From Gorsachius magnificus (taxonomy: Eukaryota; Chordata; Aves; Pelecaniformes; Ardeidae): 64,000 nucleotides of DNA. The DNA lies in contig CM067081.1 in assembly GCA_034008185.1 (NCBI GenBank), forward strand, positions 5,641,821-5,705,820. The letters run 5' to 3'. This document shows positions 48,934 to 58,978 of this stretch, in pieces. Within the stretch, counting starts at the first letter, position 1, and every line of letters starts with the position of its first letter. A program made the translations under genes and the position numbers. A model generated the notes under the pieces. That model was not told where the DNA came from. It made no database searches and was given only the letters and a program-made list of their open reading frames with translations.

Positions 48934-51900
48934 GGCCCTATAATAACTTTTCTGCAGCTTTTGGGGCAGTCTTGTAGAGCTTAGTAGTGAATTAGACCCT
49001 GTTAATACAACTTTTTGTAGGGCAGCTCAAAATATTTATGGACATAATTTAAATAAGAAAGTGATCGTCCTGGACAAAACAGTAAGTCATTAAGAGCCCC
49101 TGGGTTCCTTAGCTTTCAGCTTGGGTTTTCTGGGGAAATTACTTCTTAGAGAGTTTTGAGATGCTACTGTTATCTTTTGGGCTTCAAAATATCTCATGTG
49201 GGACACCCAAGACCTGACTACTCCAGAGTCCCACATCATTCCTGAGATTGTGGAGCAAACTACCAGCACAAAAATTTTGTAAAAAATCTTCGTTATCCAT
49301 TCACCTGGGTTTTTCCTTAAGAACATTTATTTAACGATTTTCTAGAACAAATTAAAAAATATATACTTATAGCAATATTTTTTGTTTGAAAAAATAGCTT
49401 GAAACAGTTTGAAAGACTGTTTTCTTATATGCATATCAAATGAAACACCCTGAACTCTGGGGGTGAAAGTAGGATTTCACCAGACAGCACCAAGTTGTTC
49501 CCAAAAAACTTTATAGCATAATTTCCTATAATGAACCTTGAAGCTTAAACTCTTGATTCTGTAAACAAAGGCAATATATGTGCACTGAGGGAAGACAATT
49601 CATAGTAATTTTGTCAGCAAAATTGTTACAGTAAAGGCCTAAGCAACACTTCATCTACCTGTCACTTGTCTTGAAAGGGCAGATTACTTTTTCCTCAATC
49701 TTGGCACATCCAATTAAGGTAGACTTACAAGCCAGGCAGGTGTAAAGTGCAAGCCAGCACTTGTTCACATTAGCAATTATCAATGGAAAAAATACATAAG
49801 TACTGAAGCTTGGCAAAACAGTTACCCTGGCAACCGTTAGCACTCAGAGCCTCAGCAGAGACTAACATGACAGTTTGACATCTTTTCCCATAAAAAAGAT
49901 GATTACATTCTCTCTTTCTCTCTCTGTTTTTTCCCTTCCCCTTTTTTGTGCTGTTTTTCCAAAGCTCTCAGCAGTAACCCTGCCTTCTTTAACTCTAGCC
50001 ACTCACCTACCAGCATGTAGGGCGCTGAACCGAACTCCCCTGTTTTGCCAGCCATTAGAGCATCCTTTATGGAAACCAAGTGTGCTTACTGTTTACCTGG
50101 CCAAGCCTGAAGAGACGGAAGGAAATGTGGAGAAGTCTCATTAGTGTTATTGACCCAAGATAGCCAGAGACCTGCTGGCCAAGACCAGTTCACTCAATAT
50201 CATCCTTTTTTCTTCTATGCTGATTTTCTGGATTATCCAGTAAGTCACCCCATTCATCTATGGCAACTTGTCTCAAGATACTGGCCCCTCTCGCATACGC
50301 CCTTGCAAACAGTTCTCTTTCTCTCTTTATTCATTAATTTCTTAAAAAGGAAAAGAAAGTCAACCAGAAGGAAAGTATATGTATTTTGTGCACAGGGAAA
50401 AAAAAAATTGTCCTTCCTTCCAGCAAGGAACTTTGTCCAAGAAAGCTCTGCAGAAAGTACAACTTCAGAACGTAACCAATTGCCCAGCCCTTGAGGACAG
50501 AAGAGCTAGAAGAAGGCTTAGGATCTCTTTGGATTAGGCTTTGTTCTGCGGGATGTTTGTGGAACTAAGTTGTTTGAACTTTTTGACTGTTCAGACCTGC
50601 CAATTCTGTTATTTCGATCTGACATTTTTATGTCAAATAGATTTAAAGAGTGATATGCCTACATCAGAATTTTGTTTGTCAGTGATTGTTTTAGTTAAAG
50701 TTTACCAGACTTTCCCTTTGATGTTCCTAAGGAGACATTTCCTTTCATTGTTTTTTAATGTCCCCTTCCTAGGCAGTGTTTCGACATCCATTGTTTTCCT
50801 TCAGTCTTACTTTCTCTTTAGTTTTATTCACATCTTTCAATTTTAAAGTTAAATTAAAATCTTAAAGATCTAGATCACATTTCTTTTTATTTTCAGTAGT
50901 TTATTTTCTCCCCTCTTGCTCCCTTGATGTATGTTATTCCTGTCCTTCAGCTCTTTGTGTTCTCATTCACTGTCATCTCCAAATGGAGAAGAGTGGAAGG
51001 ACTGGGGATAGTTGCCTTCTTTTCTGGGTGGAGGAAGAAAACATTTGGGAAGCTGTGTATACAAGAAAAGGTTTCATGGTGAAATTGAGATGCTTGTCTG
51101 GTCCTTACTCTTAAATTCTAGACAAACTAAACACATACTTTAAAAGCTATGCAGAAAATCAAAGTAAACATCTCCCAGCATTTACAGGAAAATTCTGCAT
51201 TTGCTTATTATTGCATATGCTGCACCCTTAGACCTCACAGATTTCAAAAGAGTAGGTTTTGGCTGTGGAATAACATTGACCTGAAAATTCAAGATGTGGA
51301 GCCAAATCTTACTGCCTATGTCCCTGTGATCTGCTCCCATGGGCAAACAGAATCTGTGGTGTAACTTTAATTCTGTCAGTAGGATGAAGGCATAATAAAT
51401 AAAAGTAATAAACATCTTACAACATTAAACAATCTTTCACAGCTAATCAATTTGACAATTTTGACCAGCATTAAATATACTGAAATGTTTCTAATAATGA
51501 ACAAAACCCAAAAAGTCATACTTCCTCTGGTACAGTTGCATTGATTGGAAGAGTGAACCAATAAACATTATTACTACTTTCAGATTCTGGGACTAACAGA
51601 AACTTGTTCCTTTCCCTGCTGTTCTGTGGACTGCATTGCAATCTCTTCCACAACAACATAATTTAATTTAAAAATCATGATGCTATAAGTATTCGAGAGG
51701 CAGTTACAGCCATTCAGTCAGAGAAAGGTCATGTTAACATAAATATTGAAAAGAATGATAATTAGGCAAGAAAAACAGCAAAACACATTAAAGACAAATG
51801 AGGCAATTTTTAAATGTTAACATCTCAATTCAGAAATGTTTACACTACATTTAATGGTTCCATTTTCAATGAGCATTCCAATAAAAAAAATTACTGAGCA

Positions 51901-52143
51901 AAATTATGGAAGAGAATTACAACCAAAAATGACATCGTATACATTGTAGAATCTTGAGATAAAATGAATTGTCTGAACCTTGTTAAACTCAACAGAATTC
52001 AAATAGTCCAAGCATGACTTACTGCAGAATAAAGCAAAGTACTCTGTTATTAGGAGGACAGTATTTAATCTTTTGATGATAGTTCATAATTTAAAATTCT
52101 GAATATATGAAGTAGTTGCAAAATATTTAACTGTTTCTATAAA

Positions 52144-52170
52144 TTATCCAACCCATATATGGTTGGATAA
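52144..52170. repeat. Perfect 10-bp inverted repeat
   Basis: TTATCCAACC and its exact reverse complement GGTTGGATAA are separated by the 7-base loop CATATAT, giving a potential hairpin or cruciform. It lies in unannotated DNA; no element boundary is evident around it. Confidence 0.8.
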
Positions 52171-52829
52171 AGGTAAGGATGTCGCAGCAATGTTAGCAAT
52201 TTCGGGTCCTGAAATACACTGTGGCTGCTTTTCACAGTATTGCTTTCCACATAATCCAGCCTTGATATCAAGAAACTTAATGACACACTAAAAACTCCCA
52301 AACAGGTTAAGGTTATTGCTGTTTTAGGGGGACTTCCAACTTATGGTATATATTTTTCAAGTTTAATTTTGGGGGTGGTTTTATCTTAATTAAAAATAAT
52401 ATGGGAAAGCTTAAAACTTTTATCAAAATATACCTGGACTTTACATAAGTTTTGTCGATTTTTTTTTTCTTTTCCTCTTGTAATAGGTGTTACTATTTGA
52501 ATATGTTCATTTTAAAAGGAATTTTAAAGTAAAAAGCTAAAATTACCTCCCAGGAAAATGTAACTCATTTTCCACTTATGTTTGTGTAATCTACCTAGAC
52601 ACCACAACCCGGGTCAGAGTGCCACGGTAATGTAGCAGTAGCACGATACAGTCCCAAATCTTCAAGGTCATTACAATACAACCAAACAAGGCTGAAAAAC
52701 TAAAACAATAGATAAAGGCACAGAAAAATAAAGAAATGGGCTTGTAACTTAACTTTTTTTATTTTATTCTTGGTGTATTTGCCACAACATAAAGCCACAC
52801 AGTTTAATCTGCACATTTACCAGGTCAAG

Positions 52830-53280
52830 GAATCACAGAATCACAGAATCACAGAATGGCAAGGGTTGGAAGGGACCTCAGGAGATCATCCAGTCCAACC
52901 CCCCTAATAAAGCAGGTTCACCTAGAGCAGGTTGCACAGGACATCGTCCAGGCCAGTTTTGAATATCTCCAGAGAAGGAGACTCTACAGCCCCCCTGGGC
53001 AGCCTGTGCCAGTGCTCTGTCACCCTCAAAGTAAAGAATTTCTTCCTCATGTTCAACTGAAACCTCTTATGTTTCAGTTTGTGCCCATTGCCCCTTGTCC
53101 TGTCTCTGGGTACCGCTGAGAGATCTATCTCCGCATCCACCTTAAGATATTTGTATGTGTTGATGAGATCCCTCTCAGTCTTCTCTTCTTCAGGCTAAAC
53201 AAGCCCAGCTCTCTCAGCCTTTCCTCATAGGAGAGATGCTCCAGTCCCCTCATCATCTTTGTTGCCCTCCTCTTCTGGTT
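52830..53280 (-). mobile_element. CR1 LINE, 5'-truncated 3' end with tail
   Basis: On + it opens with three and a half octamers (atcacaga), then 'aagggttggaagggacctca', 'ggagatcatccagtccaacc' and late ORF2 in reverse, ending near 'gttgccctcctcttctggtt'. The 3' UTR and ORF2 wording match the 32.2 kb copy closely, so it is the same subfamily in opposite orientation 20 kb away. The element starts within late ORF2 and is complete at the 3' end, a normal CR1 insertion. Confidence 0.95.
52922..53140 (-). pseudogene. CR1 ORF2 C-terminal remnant
   Basis: The last 72 or so codons of ORF2 are open to a stop at 52922-52924. They contain [35 protein letters not shown] and S-P-S-L-E-I-F-K, nearly identical to the 32.2 kb remnant. 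Further CR1 coding sequence upstream on the minus strand (to 53280) is out of this frame, so at least one indel separates them. It has no catalytic domain and is non-functional. Confidence 0.88.
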
Positions 53281-54289
53281 TTGTTTATTCTTAAATCAAA
53301 GGGAAGGAGGGATTGGTAACACAGAAGTCAGAAGGAAGACGAGATTAAGACACTGTGAGAAGGGACAGATTTAACTAAGAATTCCTTCTTTAATTATAAC
53401 CTCCTACATCCTTGTTTCAAAAGCAAATGAATCTACATAAGTGAATTTACTTTAAAAAGGCTGTCATGTGAGACCACCCTTATTTGCAGAGACCTGAGAA
53501 CCTGAAATTTAAAGGAGAATAGTAGAAGAGATTTCAGAGAGCCTACAGCTTTAAATGTATATAAAATACCTTGACAAAAATGTGTTCCTATTGTTCTCAT
53601 TCCCAGGGGCCAGGCTCCTTTGCCATCATGCACCATATCTGCTACGATGTAATGTCAGCAGACATCAGTATGGGCATCAAAACAGGAGCATGAGAAAGTT
53701 GTTTGCATTGTACACAGCAGGGCCATGATTCTAGCAAGGAAAATCCTGGATATCAGTAAGTCCAGCTACCTGTAACACATCTTTAACAGTTTTCTCTCTA
53801 AGCTCTTACATCTGAATTTTATCCCCCTCAAAAAAAAAGATAAAAAGAAGGTGCACAAAATTATAACAAACTTATGTGGAGGAACAGCAGCAGAAGCAAC
53901 AAAAGCCATATCAAAACTACAGCTATATTTTTCTGCCCTTGGGAACCAATAGAGCTACTTACCCAGCATTCATCACTGAGAATATTCTTGGGTTAATTTT
54001 CAGGACACCTAAAGGCAGAACTGCTGTGATTTCTGTAAATAAGCTATTAGTTTACAAGCAAAAAGCTGGTTATTGGTTTTGACCAGATTATGTCTCATGA
54101 CGGAAGCTATCTGCAGGAAGTTTAGCAAAAGTGTACTTGTATGAAAAAAAAATTAATCCAAATTTTCTCAGCATTACTAGTACTGGGAAATAGGGTATGG
54201 AAAGTCTGTCCCTGGGAAAAGCTGAAAAAGTAGAGATTAGTAGAAAATAGTGTAAAAAAAGGGGGGTGTCAAGAAATTATTCCTTGATA
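53281..54289. other. Unannotated DNA
   Basis: No gene or repeat recognised between the young CR1 and the ancient CR1 at 54.3 kb. Confidence 0.5.
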
Positions 54290-54640
54290 ACATACACAAA
54301 GGATGCAAAAAAACCCTTCCTGATCCCTGTTTTGGGACTTTCTGCAAACCTCTCTGGGGGAGATGCCACAGTGTCCCAAGCAACCTGGTCCTGTGTTTTG
54401 TTTTCCTGTTAGAAAATTCTCCCAGAGATTTCACCCAGACCTCTCTGATGCAGTTGAAGCCTTTGCTTTTTACCCTATTCAATGAGGACAAAGAGAATGT
54501 TTTATTCTTTTTTACTTTGAAGGTCTCTTTTGCATATTTGGAGATGATTATCCTGTCTTCCTTCAGTCTTCTCATCTCTAGACTAAACAGTCTCAGCTCT
54601 TCCAGGGATTACACTGATTTGATAATGTCTGGTTGCCATT
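54290..54640 (-). mobile_element. Ancient CR1-like LINE 3' end, strongly decayed
   Basis: The order on + matches the reverse complement of a CR1 C-terminus: 'gcatatttggagatgattat' (about 54532-54551) is the Y-K-Y-L-like segment and 'ctgtcttccttcagtcttct' the R-L-K-x-D-like segment. 'catctctagactaaacagtc' is the G-L-F-S-L-like segment, and 'tcagctcttccaggg' continues it. Nearer the 3' side, 'aaaattctcccagagatt' fits the N-F-x-x-x-like region. The frame is broken repeatedly and no tail remains. It is comparable in decay to the 8.3 kb copy. The limits are approximate, and similarity may extend past 54640. Confidence 0.6.
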
Positions 54641-57344
54641 TTTGGAATTTGAACAAACTCAACAGATGTACAATGATACTTGGTTGACCCAACAGAGACT
54701 TTAAAATGTAAATACGCTTTACACGCTAGTATTTGTTGATTCTTGCAGAGGAAATTCTGTTGACTAATACTGATAAAAATAGCAAGGAACAATTTGTGTG
54801 AACTGACATGACTAACGCTGGCCAGTGGTTTACCATATCAAATGAGTGAGTCAGAACTACTTTTATTACTTATCACAGGTCAGCCCTTTGGGTGCTATCA
54901 TTCCTTAGCTCAAAATCTTTTGATGACCAATATACATGTGGTTTTCAGGAAAGGAATTATTCTAGATTTTCCTTTTGTGTGTTCATCTATTTCTGGCATA
55001 ATAACCATCATAAAAACTCCCGAAGACAAGATATTGCTAATGGCATATAACTCCCTCCTGAGAACTGGGCTGGAGTGATGATATGGACCCTTAAAACCCT
55101 AGCTTTTATGCTTATTTTAAAATCAGGATTTGGGGTCTGCACAAGCCATTTGATATGGGGAAGCTGCCTTTTTCCAAAGGGATTGCCTATGCACACAACA
55201 ACTTAAATCTGTGAAAATTAATCAACTGAGTCAGCTGCCGATGACTGCAAAAATGGCCTGGATGTCATTTACTGTTACCTTTTCAAGCAGGAGCTTGAAA
55301 TTAGGAGAATTATAGCAAAACTGTCATTGAGGAGAGATTGACTGCCTGGAATTTGCAACGCAAACCTATTCTTATCCCTTATGCAGAGGAAAGATAAGTG
55401 GGGAAAAAAAAAAATTATCAGCCATAAGAGTTCTCTCCCAGCTGCAGTTTCATCTTATTTATTGTTGGTATTTATTTATATATATATATTTAAAAGCTTA
55501 AATTATTTGTTAGCTGTGCATCAAGCTAACCCATATAAAACCATGTTTTACTGCAGCTGCTACAGCTTTTAATATTGTTTATTATTATTCTCTTAGCACT
55601 TAGAAACTGGTATCACACTTTAAGGCCCCACAGTGCATGTCTCTGTATGAGCAAACGAGACAAGGGCAGTTGCTGCCCCAGAGGGCTCACAGCACAGGAT
55701 TTTTAAAGGATGAAGCACACAACCAGACAGACATCAAGAGGGACAGGTAGGGTGACAAGGTAATGTAAAAGTCAATATATTTACTTGAAGAAGCAAGCTT
55801 TGCAGCAGAGATAGGTGTGTCACTGCAGAATAGAGTACAAGGAGAGGGCTTTCTCTTCCTCTGCTGCTTTGTGTTTTGTGTCACACCTGCTTCTTGCTTC
55901 GTGGCTTCAGATAAAGCCCTATCCTGTGATGTATCCTCACTACATCTGCACAGAGCCAGTGATGGAACGAGGGCAAATTGCTTCCAATAGAGACAAGCTC
56001 TGGGTTTACCTAGCACCACTGGGGAGCCTTTTGCACAGCCAGAGGAAAACATTGATACAAATACCTCAGATTAAAATTACCAGCATCTGTCTTGTGCTGT
56101 GAACATCAGTTCCCTAAATGAAAAAATATAACATCAGCAAAGAACTACAAAACCTCCACAGCCTTAAAAGATCAAAGAAGAAAAAAGAAAAAAAAAAAGA
56201 GATGTCTAGCTGGTTAAGAAATGCAGGCTGGAGAAACAAGCACTCTGGCTGAAACACCTCAGAAAATGCCTGTCATCTGCTCCATTTTTTTCACACTGTG
56301 GAAGTTGTAGCCTGGATTCCTCCTTCAAGTTTGTCATGACAGAAGAAGAGATGATTTATTAGCTAGTCTTGACCTTTCCGAGTCTTTGTAGGTTAAAGCT
56401 AGCATACTGGTTTCCAACAACTTTCACAGAAATATGCATCCCCTGTCTTATAGTTTCTGATGTAGAGTCTAGTCCCATGGCAGATTTGTTGGTTGGTGTT
56501 CAATGTTTTATTCAAAAGGATTTTTCATATGCCTATGCATATTCTGAAATCATCTACTATCTCAATAAGCCATCCTTGAGTCTGAGATCAGCTGAAGTGG
56601 TTTCAGAAGTAGTTGATGGACAGAAAAACATAACGAGTGCTGCTAAGTTGTGTTCTCAATGGATGGGCTCCCAGCTATGCAATTTAATCCACTTCATCAC
56701 CCCTCTCACCTCTCCCTAGCACCCAGAAAAAGTTCTGATCAACAAAATAACAAAACATTTACTGAAGTGCCTTTTAATTACACCCACCATATGCTAACTT
56801 TTAGGATCCATTATTAAGGTCCCCTGTTCAATAAGAGAGAAGGCAACATGAAACAACAGGCTAATGAGATCCAACAGGGGAGGAGTTAAACTTCAAAAAT
56901 ATCGTCTGTGGTCCTGCAGGCTGGTACATGCACTTGGATGAATAGCACAAACTATGGATAGAATCAGTATGTTTTGATTTGGGTTTTTTTCCACACGGGA
57001 AATGTTTGGCCAACATACTCTATGGAAAACAGTGTTCTGCAAGAGGCGGTCGGAATTTTCTAGATCATGCTGTCTCTAGAAGCCAAAAGTACAGGGGATG
57101 CCAAGACTTGCATTTGTTATCATACAGGTGCTTATCATGTTGAAATATGCATTTTTGCAGGTTTATAGAGCTGAGGTATTAGAAAGACACACTGCATATT
57201 ACTATTTGATTTTGTTTAAGTCAAAAGAGCCCATGTTACTCCAGAAACTAGAGGTGAATTTCAAATATCCAAAAGTTAGGTGTTCCCATGTAGCATTTAT
57301 ATGTAGACAAGGTGTCTAATCCTTATCCTCTGAAGGTAAAGGCA
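54641..57344. other. Unannotated DNA
   Basis: No gene recognised. The open frames 55687-56052 (-), 55815-56102 (+) and 56369-56719 (+) are 95-121 codons without a recognised domain and partly overlap in antisense. Confidence 0.55.
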
Positions 57345-57660
57345 ATACAGCTGTGGAGTTGGTATTCATCTCCTAAAGCACAGTCCAAAATGTGCCCACA
57401 AGATAATACCCTGGATACCTTGACACTCAATTTGGTTGCTGTAACTTAGTCACATAGTGCCATTTGTGATGTTCTGGGCTATCCCACCTGATCACAAGCA
57501 GCCACTCCAGAAAGGTGGAGATCTCCCATACATGCTATGACAGGCAGATGTTTTCAATACCATAAATTGTGTTGATACTTGCACTTGGACACCTGAATTG
57601 TGTCTTGCCAAATGTATGGACTCTGTCTTCATTGACTGAAATGATAACTTAAATATATAC
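57345..57660 (+). repeat. Unnamed dispersed repeat, copy 2
   Basis: It aligns by eye with 9782-10165 in the same orientation; the best block is 57460-57536, with weaker similarity extending to about 57660. Copy 2 stops just short of the LTR at 57677, so the LTR landed at or next to its end. The family was not identified. Confidence 0.5.
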
Positions 57661-57676
57661 CATACAGGTCAATCCT

Positions 57677-58229
57677 TGTCCTGGTTTCGGCTGGGATAGA
57701 GTTAATTTTCTTCACAGAAGCTAGCATAGTGCTGTGCTTTGGATTTAGTACTAGAAGAATGTTGATAACACACTGATGTTTTTAGTTGTTGCCAAGCAGT
57801 GCTCAGACTGCTCAAGGACTTTTTGAGCTTCTCCTGCTCGGCCAGGTGCATAACAAGCTGGGAGTACAGCACAGCTAGGACCCAAACTGTCCAAAGAGCT
57901 ATTCCATACCATAGAACGTCATGCTCGGGGGGGTTGGTGGGTCGGTCGGTCGCTCGGGTACTGATCGCTGCTCGGGACGGGCTGGGCATCGGTCGGCGGG
58001 TGGTGAGCAATTGCATTGTGCATCATTCATTTTGTATATTCTGTATATTTTGTTATCATTCTCATTATTACTATTATTATTATTTTCTCTTATTAAACTG
58101 TCTTTATCTCAGCCCTCGGCTCTAACCTTTTTCCCCTTCCCGATTCTCTCCCCCATCCCACTGAGGGAGGGGGGGGAGTGAGCGAGCGGCTGCGTGGTGC
58201 TTAGTTGCCAGCCGGGTTAAACCACGACA
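57677..58229 (+). mobile_element. Solo LTR of the same ERVL-like family, promoter decayed
   Basis: A 553-bp element from TGTCCTGGTTTCGG to AAACCACGACA. In order it holds 'gttgataacacactgatgtt', 'tattccataccatagaacgt' (the CRE reduced to gaacgtca), a G-rich stretch with GGTC repeats where a TATA box would be expected, 'gagcaattgcattgtgcatc', an (ATT)n stretch, ATTAAA at 58092-58097, and a G-run followed by 'gtgagcgagcggctgcgtgg'. The five bases before (ATCCT) and after (ATAGT) match at only three positions, so the target duplication is decayed or was never shared. No viral body is adjacent. I know this LTR type as abundant in birds; the ERVL class is inferred. Confidence 0.9.
58092..58097 (+). 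terminator. LTR polyadenylation signal ATTAAA
   Basis: The ATTAAA hexamer in the context attaaactg, shared with the 40.3 kb LTR, and followed by a T-rich stretch. It fixes the element's orientation as plus. Confidence 0.6.
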
Positions 58230-58455
58230 ATAGTATAGATATGTAACAGACACCTGAAAGTAGTTGGCTGAATCCGAAGCCACACTAGGTGATAAGCAGA
58301 AACTGCTTTAGTTTATTGCTGTAAAAAAGCCTTCACTTGAGTGAAATGGACCGTTTACCAGATGAACAGTTGAATAACAATTGAAACTAAGTGATAACAC
58401 AAGAATTAAAAATATGCCAGTGCAATGCAAAAGGCAGATAGTCTTGGGTGATATC

Positions 58456-58978
58456 TAGAATCATAGAATCATAGAATCATAGAATCACTTTGGTTGGAAA
58501 AAACCTTTAAGATCATCAAGTCCAACCTTTAACCTAACCCTGCCATCCCACCACTAAACCATGTCCCTAAGCACCTCATCTCTCCTTCTTTTAAATACCT
58601 CCAGGGATGAGGACTCGACCATCTCCCTGGGCAGCCCCTTCCAGCACCTGACAACCCTCTCAGTGAAGAAGTTTTTCCTAATGTCTAGCCTAAACCTGCC
58701 CTGGCAGAACTTCAAACCATTTCCCCTCATCCTATCACCCATTACCTGGGAGAAGAGGCCGACCCCCACCTCACTACAGCCTCCTTTCAGGTAGTTGTAG
58801 AGGGCGATCAGGTCTCCCCTCAGCCTCCTCTTCTCCAGACTAAACAACCCCAGTTCCCTCAGGCGCTCCTCGTAAGACTTGTGTTCTAGACCCCTTACCA
58901 GCTTTGTTGCTCTTCTCTGGACATGTTCCAGCAATGCAACATCTTTCTTTGTGTGAGGGGCCCAAAACTGAACACAAT
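58456..58978 (-). mobile_element. CR1 LINE, 5'-truncated 3' end with tail
   Basis: On + it opens with three to four octamers (atcataga), then 'tttggttggaaaaaaccttt', 'aagatcatcaagtccaacc' and 'accatgtccctaagcacctc', and runs in reverse through the whole ORF2 C-terminus to 'gaggggcccaaaactgaaca' at about 58957-58976. The 5' truncation lies about 225 codons before the ORF2 stop region, within the late RT portion. It is the same subfamily as the 13.1 and 30.0 kb copies. It sits 227 bp from the 57.7 kb LTR. Confidence 0.95.
58554..58934 (-). pseudogene. CR1 ORF2 C-terminal remnant
   Basis: An open frame of 126 codons ends at the ORF2 stop at 58554-58556. Blocks in order are [56 protein letters not shown], then [21 protein letters not shown] and S-S-L-E-V-F-K-R-R. 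The intact frame indicates a young copy. The catalytic and endonuclease domains are absent, so no activity is possible. The Met at the track start is an internal residue; CR1 sequence continues upstream to 58978. Confidence 0.9.

Larger units (their letters stand above)
46717..52829. other. Unannotated AT-rich DNA
   Basis: About 6 kb without a recognised gene or LINE. It contains a run of 17 A (48917-48933), a pyrimidine-rich stretch near 49908-49945 and a perfect 10-bp hairpin at 52144-52170. Open frames such as 50144-50494 (+) have no recognised domain. Confidence 0.55.

Noticed and set aside
50144..50494. Plus-strand frame of 116 codons
   Set aside because: Composition is K/S/F-rich from AT-rich DNA and no domain is recognisable.
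39883..58229. The two same-orientation LTRs as ends of one provirus
   Set aside because: They differ too much from each other. The first has its own 5-bp duplication on both sides, and the 17 kb between them holds no gag, pol or env but does hold CR1 copies.
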